Source: Granulicella sp. (GTDB lineage Bacteria; Acidobacteriota; Terriglobia; Terriglobales; Acidobacteriaceae). From it: DNA of 54,502 nt. Where the stretch lies: contig JANYLK010000012.1 in assembly GCA_025357875.1 (NCBI GenBank), positions 1 to 54,502 on the forward strand, written 5' to 3'. A model generated the notes under the pieces. It saw nothing but the letters and a program-made list of their open reading frames with translations, did no database searches and was not told where the DNA came from. Position 1 is the stretch's first letter. Each line of letters starts with the position of its first letter. Shown here piece after piece: positions 8,315 to 17,777 of this stretch. Both the position numbers and the translations under genes were made by a program.

Positions 8315-9819
8315 CTACTTCGATGCAGGATTGAGAATTTCTGGCACACCCGTCATCACACCGCGATATCCAACCAGCGGCGGACCCACTTCAATGACGT
8401 GACGCCCGACTGTAAGCTCTCTCAGCGTGCGCTCATGCATGCCTACGCGCTGCTCTAACACCAAGATGACCTGGCGGATTTCTGTGTCTAATTCGAAGTA
8501 ACGAATCAGGACGACTGTATCCGAAAGATAACTGACGTCAACCTCGGCATGAATTGAACCAAACATTCCCTGAAGCGTGAGAATGAGGATAGTGACGACC
8601 CCTTTCTGATTCAACTATGCCAGCAACTCGTGCAAATGCAGGATGAGGTCACGTTCGCCGGGCGTCGAATTCATGAAGCCGTTGAGGCTATCGATGACGA
8701 CGACCCGAGTGTCTAGCTCGTCAACGTCGCGCCGTATCTGCCAGACAAACTCGCCCGGCGTCAGTTCCGCTGGATCAACCTGCATCATTAGCAGCGTACC
8801 CCGGTCAATCTCAGCCTCCACCTTCATGCCGAGGGATTCTGCGCGACTCGTGGCGGTCCTCAATCCCTCATCGAACGAGTAGACTATGGCCCGGTTCCCA
8901 CGCTTGGCGGCGGAGTAGACGTACTGCATAGCGATGGTGGATTTTCCAACACCCGTAGGCCCGGTTAGCAGTGTGGTTGAGCCTCGCGCGATGCCGCCCC
9001 CGAACATACCATCCAAGGCGGCAACCCCGCTGGGAACACGTTCGCAATAACTCGGCGAGCCGTGTTCGGCGGCGATTAGACGTGGGTATACCACGATGCC
9101 TCCGTAGCGGATCTTGTAGTCGTGATACCCCTCACGGTAGGCGGAGGCGCGGAGTTTTAACACTTCGATCTGGCGGCAGGTTACACCGAAGGAGCGCGGT
9201 AGTTTTGTCATCAGAAATACATCGTGCGCGATGCTTCGCAAGTGCGCATCATTGGCGTCGGATGTTGTGCGATCGTCCAGCAGCAGCAGGGTCATCTCGC
9301 GTCCAGCAAAAATTGCTTTAGCGCGAGTAGCTGGTGACGGTAACGCATCGCATCCGAAGCCAGCAAGCGCAGTTTGGAGAGCGAATCGATTACAAGCCGC
9401 GCCAGCTTCATCGAGTCGATGGTCTCGGTGAGTAGCTGGATGGTTGTCGCCAGTTCAATCTCGCTAGGGTGCAAAACCGTGTACTGCTCCTCCGGCGAAA
9501 TGCCCGCCTCGGCTGGGGTGAACTCAGCAATTGGAATCTCCGACGGATCCCACCCGCGCGGCCGGATGGATCCTTCGAGTTCTTCGCGAGGCTCCGAAAG
9601 CGTGATGTAGAGCCCTCTCTCTCCCCGCGTCATTCCTGCTCGGATGAACTGCATCGCGAGGGTTGTTTTCTCTGTTCCGGGTTCCCCCTCCAACAGATAC
9701 ATCTCACAAGGCGGCGAACCGCCAAGAAGAATGTCGTCGAAACCTGGAGTTTCAATGTCGAGGCGCGCAGTCGTATTTTTTTGAAAACATAGGGATGAGA
9801 ATAACGCGCAGTGGCACAA
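8315..9819 (-). pseudogene. KaiC-like double P-loop ATPase, broken
   Basis: Three consecutive fragments make one KaiC-like protein. Fragment 1 (9819-9292) holds the first RecA-like domain. Its Walker A reads GEPGTEKTT, with Glu in place of the conserved Gly before Lys. It runs into fragment 2 (9295-8615) through a -1 frame change at an ATGA overlap. Fragment 2 has an intact second Walker A (GPTGVGKST) and ends LHLHELLA followed by an in-frame TAG. The same frame then continues as LNQKGVVTILI to 8315, and relatives as I recall them have Tyr at the stop. A seven-base homopolymer at 9776-9782 also separates an upstream ATG (9790) from the frame. Fragments 1 and 2 alone could be a split gene, but the lesions together favour decay. 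Confidence 0.85.
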
Positions 9820-10024
9820 ATGCAGAGTCCAATCTTGCTGGACCGAAATCGATTGGATCGCGACCGTGTTTCAGGCGGAAATGGCAAATACCCTCCAAAG
9901 CGTTGTAGGATAAGAGGTGAAGCAAGCGGGTTTCTGACTTTGTCGACGCTAAGTATTTTAGGACATAAAAATCCTGTAATGAGCATCTTGCACCGTATTT
10001 AGAAAACAAGTAGCCGGGGAAAAA

Positions 10025-10981
10025 TTGAAGATTACACAGCTTGGAAACTCGGAAATGTGGCTGACGCCGATTGGCTTTGGCGCGTGGGCAATTGGCGGCG
10101 GCGATTGGGCAATGTCCTGGGGTCCGCAGGACGATAACGCCTCCATTGCCGCCATTCACAAAGCCATCGAGCTTGGAGTGAACTGGATTGACACCGCCGC
10201 GATTTATGGCCTCGGCCACTCGGAAGAGATCGTGGGCAGGGCGGTCAAGGAATCATCCATCAAGCCTTTCATCTTCACCAAATCCGGCATGGTGTGGAAC
10301 GAGAAGAACGAGATAAAGCGGACTTTGCTGGAGATTCGTCGCGAGGTAGAAGACAGCCTGCGCCGTCTGCAAGTAGAGGTCATTGACCTCTACCAGATCC
10401 ACTGGCCAGTTGAGGATGTTGACATCGAAGAGGGCTGGACCACGATGGCAGACCTGCAGCGAGAAGGGAAAGTCCGCCACATCGGAGTCTCCAATTTCTC
10501 GATCGCCCAGATGGAGCGATGCCTGGAGATTGCTCCAATTACCTCGCTGCAGCCGCCCTACTCGATGCTGAACCGGGTCGTCGAAGCTGAGATACTTCCG
10601 TTCTGCCAAGAACACACCATCGGCGTCATCAACTACGCTCCCATGCACTCTGGCCTGCTGACCGGCGCGATGACCAAGGAGCGGGTTGCCAATTTTCCGG
10701 CGGACGACTTCCGCCGCAATGCCAAAAATTATCAAGAGCCACTGCTCACCCGCAACCTCGCTATAGCTGATTTCCTGAAGCAGATCGGCGCCCGCCATGG
10801 TGTATCGGCGGGCGTCATCGCGATTGCATGGACGCTCACACATCCCGCCATCACCGCGGCGATCGTGGGTGGCAGAAGCCCGGAGCAGGTTGAGGGCGTC
10901 TGGCCGGCCGCCAAGTTCCGACTTTCGCAAGATGAAATGAACGAGATTCAGGCGTACCTCGAAGCTCATCCCGTACCCTGA
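10025..10981 (+). CDS. Aldo/keto reductase
   Basis: An NAD(P)H-dependent oxidoreductase of 318 residues with a (beta/alpha)8 fold. The catalytic tetrad is recognisable: Asp and Tyr in DTAAIYGLGHSEE, Lys in FIFTKSG, His in QIHWPVED. The C-terminal cofactor region IVGGRSPEQVEG is also conserved. The best start is TTG at 10025, preceded by ccgggga about 5 nt upstream; no in-frame ATG gives the conserved N-terminus. It is divergent from the broken KaiC-like gene across 205 bp that I cannot resolve further. The substrate cannot be told from sequence; the family acts on sugar aldehydes and ketones. Confidence 0.93.
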   Translation: MKITQLGNSEMWLTPIGFGAWAIGGGDWAMSWGPQDDNASIAAIHKAIELGVNWIDTAAIYGLGHSEEIVGRAVKESSIKPFIFTKSGMVWNEKNEIKRTLLEIRREVEDSLRRLQVEVIDLYQIHWPVEDVDIEEGWTTMADLQREGKVRHIGVSNFSIAQMERCLEIAPITSLQPPYSMLNRVVEAEILPFCQEHTIGVINYAPMHSGLLTGAMTKERVANFPADDFRRNAKNYQEPLLTRNLAIADFLKQIGARHGVSAGVIAIAWTLTHPAITAAIVGGRSPEQVEGVWPAAKFRLSQDEMNEIQAYLEAHPVP

Positions 10982-11129
10982 ATTCCCCAGCAGACAGCGG
11001 ATTAGGTACGGCTGGGTGCCTCTCCAAACCTGCAATGGTTACCTTTTCCCCCGCAAGTTCGTCCCGATGCAACTAATGTGCCATCGCGCCTCGAAAAAAT
11101 GGGTGCCACACTCTTTCTTGTAGCATAAA

Positions 11130-11144
11130 CTTTGGTAACCAAAG
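11130..11144. promoter_or_regulatory. Inverted repeat upstream of the PilZ-regulator operon
   Basis: ctttggt-a-accaaag is a perfect 7+1+7 inverted repeat about 45 bp before the PilZ start. The size and symmetry suit a dimeric repressor or activator site. No matching regulator is identified. Confidence 0.4.
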
Positions 11145-11174
11145 CTTCACTGGCTAGAGTGATTGTGGTTGTCG

Positions 11175-11181
11175 AAGGAGG
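11175..11181 (+). promoter_or_regulatory. Strong Shine-Dalgarno that sets the PilZ start
   Basis: AAGGAGG lies 7 nt before the GTG at 11189. It rules out a longer frame that opens at 11132 and whose extra residues are not PilZ-like. TTG 11186 and GTG 11192 are also in range. Confidence 0.7.
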
Positions 11182-11188
11182 AAACTTG

Positions 11189-11512
11189 GTGGTGCGGCAT
11201 AAACCTGACGAAAGGGATGCCGTCCGGACAGCCGTCCGGTTTCCGCTCAAGCTCGCGCTTCATTTGAAGACGGAGGATGGAATGGTTGAAGCTACCACTC
11301 GAGATATCTCCTCCAACGGACTTCTGTTCGTGACTGCCAATTTGCCGAAGATTGGCAGCCGTATTGAGTTCAGTATGGATATGCCGTCGGAAGTCATGGG
11401 AACAGTGACCGATGTGTCTATCCATTGCGTAGGCCGGGTCGTTCGCCATTACGATTCAGGGCAGGAATCCATGGCGGCAGCAGTGATCGATCAGTACTTC
11501 CTGAAGGCATGA
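11189..11512 (+). CDS. PilZ-domain protein
   Basis: A 107-residue single-domain protein. PilZ domains bind cyclic di-GMP through an RxxxR motif and a D/NxSxxG motif. Here RTAVRF lies near the N-terminus and DISSNGL follows, though the first motif is not a textbook match, so c-di-GMP binding should not be assumed. The beta-barrel pattern continues to GRVVRHYDSG. The start follows the AAGGAGG site. Its stop overlaps the start of the next regulator (ATGA), so the two are translationally coupled and probably act in one circuit. Confidence 0.85.
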   Translation: MVRHKPDERDAVRTAVRFPLKLALHLKTEDGMVEATTRDISSNGLLFVTANLPKIGSRIEFSMDMPSEVMGTVTDVSIHCVGRVVRHYDSGQESMAAAVIDQYFLKA

Positions 11513-12294
11513 CCATGACGTTGACACTCAACCCGGAAAAGTCCTCAAACGGCGACTACGAGCAGGCCACGGCGAGTAGAGGAATTCGCGTCATTCTGGC
11601 TGACTCGCAAGCAATCTACCGCGTCGGCATGAAAAAGGTCTTCGCCCTCGAAGACGATATACGAGTGGTTGCCCAGGCAGAGACGCTGTCCAATCTTCAC
11701 GCGGCATTGCAGCGCTACCCTACCGACGTCGTGGTGCTGGAAGGTCAACTCATCGCTGGAACTATTGATGCTATTCCCGATCTCGTGAGGCGATCTCCCG
11801 ATGCCAAGCTGATCGTTCAGGTTGTTGAGGCGGACGAAGCGAACATTGTGGAACTCTACCGCCGCGGCGTGCGTGGCGTTGTTCCCCGCTCAATCTCACC
11901 GGACCTGCTCATTAAATGTGTTCGCAAAATCGCCGACGGTGAGACCTGGATCGACAACCAGTCCATCAGCTGGGTCATCGAGGCCTACCGCTCTCAGGCA
12001 AGTTCTCTGACCAATCCACGCGTGCAGCCCAAGCTCTCAAAGAAAGAGTTGGCCATCATCAGTTGCATCACCCGCGGGATGCGCAACAAAGAGATCGCCT
12101 ATCAGATTGGGACCACCGAACAGGTTATTAAGAATTACTTGCGCAAGGTCTACGATAAGCTCGGAGTTTCGGACCGGCTGGAACTTGCCCTCTACTGCCT
12201 GCACCACCAGTTGCTGAAGAGCTACATGCAGGAACCGGATGCTATGCCAATTCCGCCGCCGGTTCAGATCACCCCTCTGCGCGCCAAGATGTAG
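11509..12294 (+). CDS. NarL/FixJ-type regulator with degenerate receiver
   Basis: A 261-residue regulator with an N-terminal receiver-like domain (about residues 24-145) and a LuxR-type HTH at about 170-235 (LSKKELAIISCITRGM, NKEIAYQIGTTEQVIKNYL). The position of the phospho-acceptor Asp is Glu (VVVLEGQL, about residue 78), the acidic pair is reduced to ADSQ, and the switch Lys is Arg (VVPRSIS). I infer a pseudo-receiver that is permanently active or responds to another signal. The start ATG overlaps the PilZ stop; a second ATG at 11515 is possible. A paralogue with a near-identical HTH and the same kind of loss lies at 28578-29234. Upstream frame residues from 11425 belong to the PilZ gene. 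Confidence 0.9.
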   Translation: MTMTLTLNPEKSSNGDYEQATASRGIRVILADSQAIYRVGMKKVFALEDDIRVVAQAETLSNLHAALQRYPTDVVVLEGQLIAGTIDAIPDLVRRSPDAKLIVQVVEADEANIVELYRRGVRGVVPRSISPDLLIKCVRKIADGETWIDNQSISWVIEAYRSQASSLTNPRVQPKLSKKELAIISCITRGMRNKEIAYQIGTTEQVIKNYLRKVYDKLGVSDRLELALYCLHHQLLKSYMQEPDAMPIPPPVQITPLRAKM

Positions 12295-12343
12295 GTTCCC
12301 TCGGGCCAGCGCTGCAATCGAGCGAGGGTGCTACGATTCGGCA

Positions 12344-13612
12344 ATGTCTTTTGCCGGCCACTTCCGCTCTCTCACCCGAGTCCAGCGCAACACCTTCTCC
12401 GCCTGCTTCCTCGGCTGGACGCTCGACGCCTTCGATTTCTTCCTCCTGACATTCTGTCTCAAGGCGATTGCCGTGACCTTCCACGTCGGGGTCAAGCAGG
12501 TTGCCGAAGCGGTCTTCTGGACGCTCGTGATGCGGCCGCTCGGCGCCTTTCTGTTCGGGCTGATGGCGGAGAAGTATGGCCGGCGGCCGACGCTCATGCT
12601 CAACATCGTTGCGTTCTCCGTCTTCGAGCTGGCCTCCGCGTTTGCCCCCACGCTTCACAGCTTTCTCGTCTGCCGTGCGCTATTCGGCATCGCCATGGGT
12701 GGCGTTTGGGGCGTCGGGGCTGCGCTCGCCCTCGAGACTCTGCCGCGGCAGGGCCGCGGCTTTTTCTCCGGACTGCTGCAGGAGGGCTACGTCATTGGAA
12801 ACCTGCTGGCCGCCATGCTCTTCGGTCTGCTCTTCCCACACCTGCATGGCACCGGCATCTTCACTAACTGGCGAATCATGTTCATGGTCGGGACGCTGCC
12901 AGTGGTGCTCGTTTTTTATCTGCGGTTCAGCGTCGAAGAATCGCCCGCATGGCTCGCAACACACGAGCAGCGGCCATCCCGCGAGAACCGCAGTTTCAGT
13001 TGGTCCATCCTTATCGCCGAGGCGCGCGTACTTCTGGGTTATCTTCCGATTTTCCTGTTTCTCGTCGTCCTGATGGCTGCGTTCACGTCGTTCAGCCACG
13101 GGACTCAGGATCTCTACCCAACTTTTCTGCTCGACCATGGCCTCAGCGAAGGCTACGTCGGGATGATCGCTGCGATCGGCAACATCGGCGCGCTGCTGGG
13201 CGGCATCAGCTATGGAGCGCTTTCGGAAAAGTTCGGGAGGAGGAGATCGATCGTGGTTGCCGCGCTGCTGGCGATTCCAATAGTTCCGCTGTGGGCATGG
13301 TCCCATTCGGCGGCTATGCTTGCCGCCGGAGGATTTCTGATGCAGTTCATGGTCCAGGGCGCCTGGGGAATCATACCTGCGCACCTCAATGAGCTTTCTC
13401 CAGGACCCGTTCGCGCTATCTTGCCGGGATTCGCGTATCAGCTTGGCAATCTCATCTCGTCGCGTAACGCGGTCTTCCAGGAGGCCTTCGCCATCCGGCA
13501 CAATGCGGGATCCTTGAGCGTTGCTCTCTCGGGGACGGTAGTGGTTGTGGCGATTGTGGTGGCCGGCGTCACCGCGCTCGGTCCCGAAGCTAAAGGCGCG
13601 GACCTAAGCTAA
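12344..13612 (+). CDS. MFS transporter (sialate:H+ symporter-like family)
   Basis: A 422-residue inner-membrane transporter with about 12 hydrophobic helices. The start region carries GWTLDAFDFFLLTFCL, typical of the SHS (sialate:H+ symporter) group, which also contains lactate and aromatic-acid carriers. The conserved cytoplasmic loop 2-3 motif is GLMAEKYGRRPTLM, and a matching loop occurs in the second half (GALSEKFGRRRS). I chose ATG 12344 because the longer frame adds residues overlapping the preceding regulator. The gap to that regulator is 49 bp, so co-transcription is possible. The substrate is probably an organic acid and cannot be fixed from sequence. Confidence 0.9.
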   Translation: MSFAGHFRSLTRVQRNTFSACFLGWTLDAFDFFLLTFCLKAIAVTFHVGVKQVAEAVFWTLVMRPLGAFLFGLMAEKYGRRPTLMLNIVAFSVFELASAFAPTLHSFLVCRALFGIAMGGVWGVGAALALETLPRQGRGFFSGLLQEGYVIGNLLAAMLFGLLFPHLHGTGIFTNWRIMFMVGTLPVVLVFYLRFSVEESPAWLATHEQRPSRENRSFSWSILIAEARVLLGYLPIFLFLVVLMAAFTSFSHGTQDLYPTFLLDHGLSEGYVGMIAAIGNIGALLGGISYGALSEKFGRRRSIVVAALLAIPIVPLWAWSHSAAMLAAGGFLMQFMVQGAWGIIPAHLNELSPGPVRAILPGFAYQLGNLISSRNAVFQEAFAIRHNAGSLSVALSGTVVVVAIVVAGVTALGPEAKGADLS

Positions 13613-13743
13613 CTTGTTCGTGTTCCTGAAATCTTAGTCCGAGGTATTGACTTGTCCTCTTCTCCTCGACTGACTTGGAACGGGCGACGCCAAGTAGCGC
13701 CGTGATGATCGGAATATCGATTTAGAAATGGTGAGTTAAGAAG

Positions 13744-13773
13744 AGAGGGGCACCCAAACTGGGGTGCCCCTCT
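13744..13773. terminator. Bidirectional terminator hairpin
   Basis: A perfect 12-bp stem (agaggggcaccc paired with ggtgcccctct and its flanking g) with a 6-nt loop. It lies between the MFS gene and the convergent TonB-dependent receptor gene. T-rich flanks are short on both sides (tttg on plus, cttctt on minus). Confidence 0.8.
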
Positions 13774-13791
13774 TTGAGTGAGTGAATCGGG

Positions 13792-16700
13792 TTAGAAAAT
13801 GATCTTACCCGCGAGCTGTAGCTGACGATTGGAGCCCTGCCCAGGGCCGTTCTTGTACGTTTGGGCGTAGGTAAATTGCGTGATGTCGTTCGTGCCCCCA
13901 AAGTTCAGGAGAGCATTGGCGTGATTCATAACGTTGTAGGCCTCCGCTCTCAACTGGATGCCGACGCGTTCCGTGATGTGGAACGTCTTATTCACGTCCG
14001 CATCGAACGACATCAGACCCGGTCCACGGAATGCGTTTCTGGCGCTCATCCCGGGGAAAGTGTCTCTACCGTCGACGATTGTTGGCAGATCTGCTTTGCC
14101 GACCTTAGGATCTGCATAAAGAAGATAGTTAGCCGGATAATCGGGGAAGTCAATGTAATCAAACGTGTTGGGTTGGTTTGCAACTGGCTTCGAGTTGCCG
14201 GTTCGCTGGTACTGAGGCTTTGTCAGGAAGAACGCACGAGGGCAGGCTGTGACGCGGTTTGGCTCGCAATCGTACATAGTGAAAGGAGTGCCGGTAGACG
14301 CCTGAAAGATTCCAGCGAATTCCCATCCTCCCAGAACAGCTCGCTCCAGATAAGAGGTTTTGTCGAAGTAAGGAATGGCCCATACCAGACCCACCGAAAT
14401 GCGGTGCTTCACGTCGAAGTCCGAGTTGCCATGGTCGAGACCGTGGTTGTATGGATCAAAGTAAGCGACACCGCCGACCTGTGAGTTCGACTGACCATCG
14501 GTAAAGGTGGAGCTGGTGTTATCAGTTGAGTGTGCGTAAGTGTAGTTCACCCCCATCGTGATGCCTTGATGATAGAGGTTGCTCGCAGTCGCTTTCAGAT
14601 TTACCCCGTTGTAGTAGCTGTCTCCATCTGCACCGCGCACGTTGATCGCGCCGTATTGCGGATTGAGACGATTTGAATTCGGCGTTGGCTTCGCAAGGGG
14701 CACATTTGGGTTAGCCGGGTAAGTTGCTGCATCGTTCTCATAGATCTGGCCGTAGTAGCTCCGATTGTAGTTGGCGATGGAGAAATTATGGATGCCTCGC
14801 TCACCGGTATACGCCGCTTCGACTGCCAGCGTACTGTTGACCTGATGTTGGATTCCGAGCGTATAAAACTGATTGTAGGCCGGCTTGATTCGAGGGTCGA
14901 CTGCGCGTACCGACCCTGGAGGAATTGCCTTCTGAACCGAGGGGCCCGTGGTGGAACTAAATGTGCCTAGCGCGCCAGTGCTGATCGGAATCTGAGCCCC
15001 CACGTCCAGATTGGAGAAGCTGATCGCCAGCTGCGACGGAGGATTTAGTGCGACGTTATAGGTTACGTTTCCGAAGTTGCGCTCGTAACTGATGCCGTAG
15101 CCGCCGCGGAGGCTCGTCTTGCCGTCGCCGAATAGGTCATAGGCGAAACCAATACGCGGAGCAAGCTGCTTGTAGTTGACGTTCCAAAGCTTTCCGCCAG
15201 GATTTTGAACTCCCGGGGGTGGTGTGCTGTTGACCTGCAGGATTTTACCGGCCCGGACGCGATCTGCAAGTGAGCCGGAAGTTCCAAAGAAAAAGTTCGA
15301 GTCTAGCGCCGAATTCTTGTTGTGCTGAGTTCCGTAAAGCTCATACCGGACCCCCGCATTGATGGTCAGGCGAGGGGTTGCCTTCCAGCTGTCATTGAAA
15401 TAGCCTGCGCCTTCGTGATAGCGATTGGACCGGCTGAAGTTGGGCTGTGCAACCGGGGTACTGATGGCGCAGGTTGGATCGATAGGAGCACCTGTGCTGA
15501 TGCCAGGAGTAAGTCCGGATACGAGATTTTTGGTGCAGGGAAACTTGCCTTGCGGATTGAGGTTTGCCTGGAAGAAGTTAGTGACGCCTGACTGGAAGTT
15601 GACCAGAGCGCCACCAGTTCCGGAGACAAGGAGGCTTTCCTGGGCATTCTCATAGATTGCAAACGTATGATTGTCGCGGACGTAGGTGTATTGTCCGCCA
15701 AACATAAGGGTGTGACGCCCCTTGGTGTAAGTAACGACGGGACTAATCACTATGTTGTTCTGCGGGCCGCCGGAAGGAATACCGTTGCCTGCATTAACCT
15801 CACTATATCCAGGGAAAACCAACTGCTGGCCATTAGCGATAATCGGCGCAACTCCGGAGTTGATGAACAACGTTGGTCCCGCGGGGTTCGCTCCCAATGG
15901 TTGAAGGCTAGAAACTCGCAGACCACCCAGCGTCAATTGCGAAGTGAGCCTGGGCGAGAACGAATGGGTAAGGCCAAAGATGACATTTTGAGATTTGTAT
16001 GTTGGCGCTGTGCTGTATCCGGCATACGGGCTTACGTTTCCAGCTCCCAGAGGGTTCACTGCATTCTGTAGGGCGTACTGCCCGTACATCTGAGTCTTGG
16101 TAGTTGCATTGAAGTCTACCCGGCCGATGGTGACGTATTGGTTGACAGGCGTACCGCCGCCTGCATCTGCCGGCGTGGTTACGCTGACCTGCTCAAAGAT
16201 TGGCGTACCGTCAGTGAATCCAGGGAGCGCCTCAAGTATGGGTTTATCCTTGCTGAATGCAGAGCTGACAGATCCGGGAGCGCCGCCGACCTGACCCAGA
16301 GTCAGAATCTTGCCGGTGGGCGTCCCTGAAATCTTTCCGAAGGCCGAGAAGAACGCTTGGGTAGCAGGAGCAGACTGAGCAACAAAAGAAGGGGTAGGGA
16401 TGTAGAACTGGGTCACGTTGTTGCTGCGGACGCGCAACCACTCCGTGCTGGAAAAAGCGAATAATTTGTCGCGGATGATTGGCGCGCCAATCGAATATCC
16501 AAAAGCATTGCGCACAAACCGGCCTTGCTTAACACCGTTTGCATTATGGTCATAGCTATTCGAGGCAAACGTTGAAGGACGATAGAACTCCCACGCCGTG
16601 CCATGTATTGAGTTGGTACCAGACTTCGTCACCAAGTTCACAACGCCACCCGAAGCGCGTCCGTACTCAGGTCCATAGTTCGAGGTGATGACCCGGTATT

Positions 16701-17355
16701 CCTGAACCGCGTCCACGGGGATTTGCGTTGCGGGACTAACAGAAAATAGATAAGTATTTTCAATGCCATTCAATAGGATTTCAGTCGAGGCAGACCGTGC
16801 TCCACCAACGTTGAAACCGACACCGCGACTAGCTGCACTAGGATCAGCAGAAACACTTCCCGAAGCAGCGACAAAATCATAAGGGTTACGGGTCTCCGTG
16901 GGAAACTCCGACATTTGCAATGAATTGATTACTGTCGAATTCTCTGCGTTTTCGAGATTGATGCCGGCCAGCGAATTGGCGGCAACTTCCACAGTAGTTT
17001 CCGCGTTGCCAACCGCTAGTCTTACGTTGACCGTGTTCGCCGAACCAACGGACACATTGAGCATTGCCGACGAAGGGCCAAAACCAGGGGCCGTGACCGT
17101 AATCTTGTAGTCCTGGGGAGGCAATTGCTGAACCGTGTAATCCCCTGAGCTAGACGCACTCGTCGTTCTGACAGCATTTGTCGCTACGCTGGTAACGACG
17201 ACTTGAGCACCTGGAACCACCGCGCCGGAGGCGTCCGTCACTACACCGGAAATGCTCCCATTTTGCGCCTGACCCCACGCCGGACCAGACTGGAACAATA
17301 CGGCTACTGCCAGGCACAATGCCATAACCGAAAATAGCTTCAGTGACATCTTCAT
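13792..17355 (-). CDS. TonB-dependent receptor with N-terminal carboxypeptidase-regulatory domain
   Basis: An outer-membrane receptor of 1187 residues. The signal peptide ends around PAWGQ. Residues about 34-115 form the Ig-like carboxypeptidase-regulatory domain (GSISGVVTDASGAVVPGA, YTVQQLPPQDYKITV). A plug domain follows (FNVGGARSASTEILLNGIEN, YGRASGGVVNLVTKSGTN), then a long beta-barrel rich in aromatic strands that ends with the terminal Phe of KIIF. This is the OmpA-like large transporter type expanded in Acidobacteria. The ligand is unknown; the family takes up oligosaccharides or other large substrates. The start ATG follows ggag at a somewhat long spacing of about 9. The gene stands alone, with its own terminator. 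Confidence 0.95.
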   Translation of the reverse strand: MKMSLKLFSVMALCLAVAVLFQSGPAWGQAQNGSISGVVTDASGAVVPGAQVVVTSVATNAVRTTSASSSGDYTVQQLPPQDYKITVTAPGFGPSSAMLNVSVGSANTVNVRLAVGNAETTVEVAANSLAGINLENAENSTVINSLQMSEFPTETRNPYDFVAASGSVSADPSAASRGVGFNVGGARSASTEILLNGIENTYLFSVSPATQIPVDAVQEYRVITSNYGPEYGRASGGVVNLVTKSGTNSIHGTAWEFYRPSTFASNSYDHNANGVKQGRFVRNAFGYSIGAPIIRDKLFAFSSTEWLRVRSNNVTQFYIPTPSFVAQSAPATQAFFSAFGKISGTPTGKILTLGQVGGAPGSVSSAFSKDKPILEALPGFTDGTPIFEQVSVTTPADAGGGTPVNQYVTIGRVDFNATTKTQMYGQYALQNAVNPLGAGNVSPYAGYSTAPTYKSQNVIFGLTHSFSPRLTSQLTLGGLRVSSLQPLGANPAGPTLFINSGVAPIIANGQQLVFPGYSEVNAGNGIPSGGPQNNIVISPVVTYTKGRHTLMFGGQYTYVRDNHTFAIYENAQESLLVSGTGGALVNFQSGVTNFFQANLNPQGKFPCTKNLVSGLTPGISTGAPIDPTCAISTPVAQPNFSRSNRYHEGAGYFNDSWKATPRLTINAGVRYELYGTQHNKNSALDSNFFFGTSGSLADRVRAGKILQVNSTPPPGVQNPGGKLWNVNYKQLAPRIGFAYDLFGDGKTSLRGGYGISYERNFGNVTYNVALNPPSQLAISFSNLDVGAQIPISTGALGTFSSTTGPSVQKAIPPGSVRAVDPRIKPAYNQFYTLGIQHQVNSTLAVEAAYTGERGIHNFSIANYNRSYYGQIYENDAATYPANPNVPLAKPTPNSNRLNPQYGAINVRGADGDSYYNGVNLKATASNLYHQGITMGVNYTYAHSTDNTSSTFTDGQSNSQVGGVAYFDPYNHGLDHGNSDFDVKHRISVGLVWAIPYFDKTSYLERAVLGGWEFAGIFQASTGTPFTMYDCEPNRVTACPRAFFLTKPQYQRTGNSKPVANQPNTFDYIDFPDYPANYLLYADPKVGKADLPTIVDGRDTFPGMSARNAFRGPGLMSFDADVNKTFHITERVGIQLRAEAYNVMNHANALLNFGGTNDITQFTYAQTYKNGPGQGSNRQLQLAGKIIF

Positions 17356-17745
17356 AAATTAGTTCTCCAGAGATCAAAATAATCGCTTTAATATGCGTCG
17401 AGCCGCCAGTGAAGAACAACTCTATAAAAGGTGGATAGTTGACTTTGCTTTTGCACGTTCGTTGCCAAACTTGGAAAAGTTTTATGGAGTTGAGCCCAAC
17501 TCGGATCGGAAATCGACGGTCAAGGACGCAAACATTGAAACAATAGGAACTTATGGGTGAAATCAAGAAGATGAATACTTCATATTTGCGGTGAAGCCGC
17601 AACGCGGTCTTGTCCGCTATCACACGAGTTTGTGAAAGCTCAGCTTTTGACTATGAAAATCTGTATATACGGACTACGAGATTTGAATGCTTAACTGTTT
17701 TCCATATATAACCTGAGCTTATGCGCCCCCGCACTCCCTGCCACG
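17356..17745. other. Intergenic region upstream of the TonB-dependent receptor
   Basis: About 390 bp without a convincing gene. It is AT-richer than its surroundings (for example near 17640-17715) and should hold the promoter and leader of the receptor gene. A 157-codon frame crosses it but shows no family resemblance and runs into the receptor gene. Confidence 0.6.
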
Positions 17746-17774
17746 AGTTTGGGACTCGGCAGGAGTCCGAAACT
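17746..17774 (-). terminator. Hairpin directly after the MenC-like gene
   Basis: agtttgggactc pairs with gagtccgaaact (11 of 12 bp) around a 5-nt loop and begins 4 nt after the stop. There is no T-tract. It plausibly ends the mazG-GNAT-MenC operon. Confidence 0.5.
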
Positions 17775-17777
17775 AGC

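Noticed and set aside
10253..11035. A 260-codon frame antisense to the aldo/keto reductase
   Set aside because: It is explained by the codon pattern of the real gene on the opposite strand; no ribosome-binding site.
12680..13501. A long frame antisense to the MFS transporter gene
   Set aside because: It is a shadow of the GC-rich transporter gene, with Arg/His/Gln-rich composition and no family motif.
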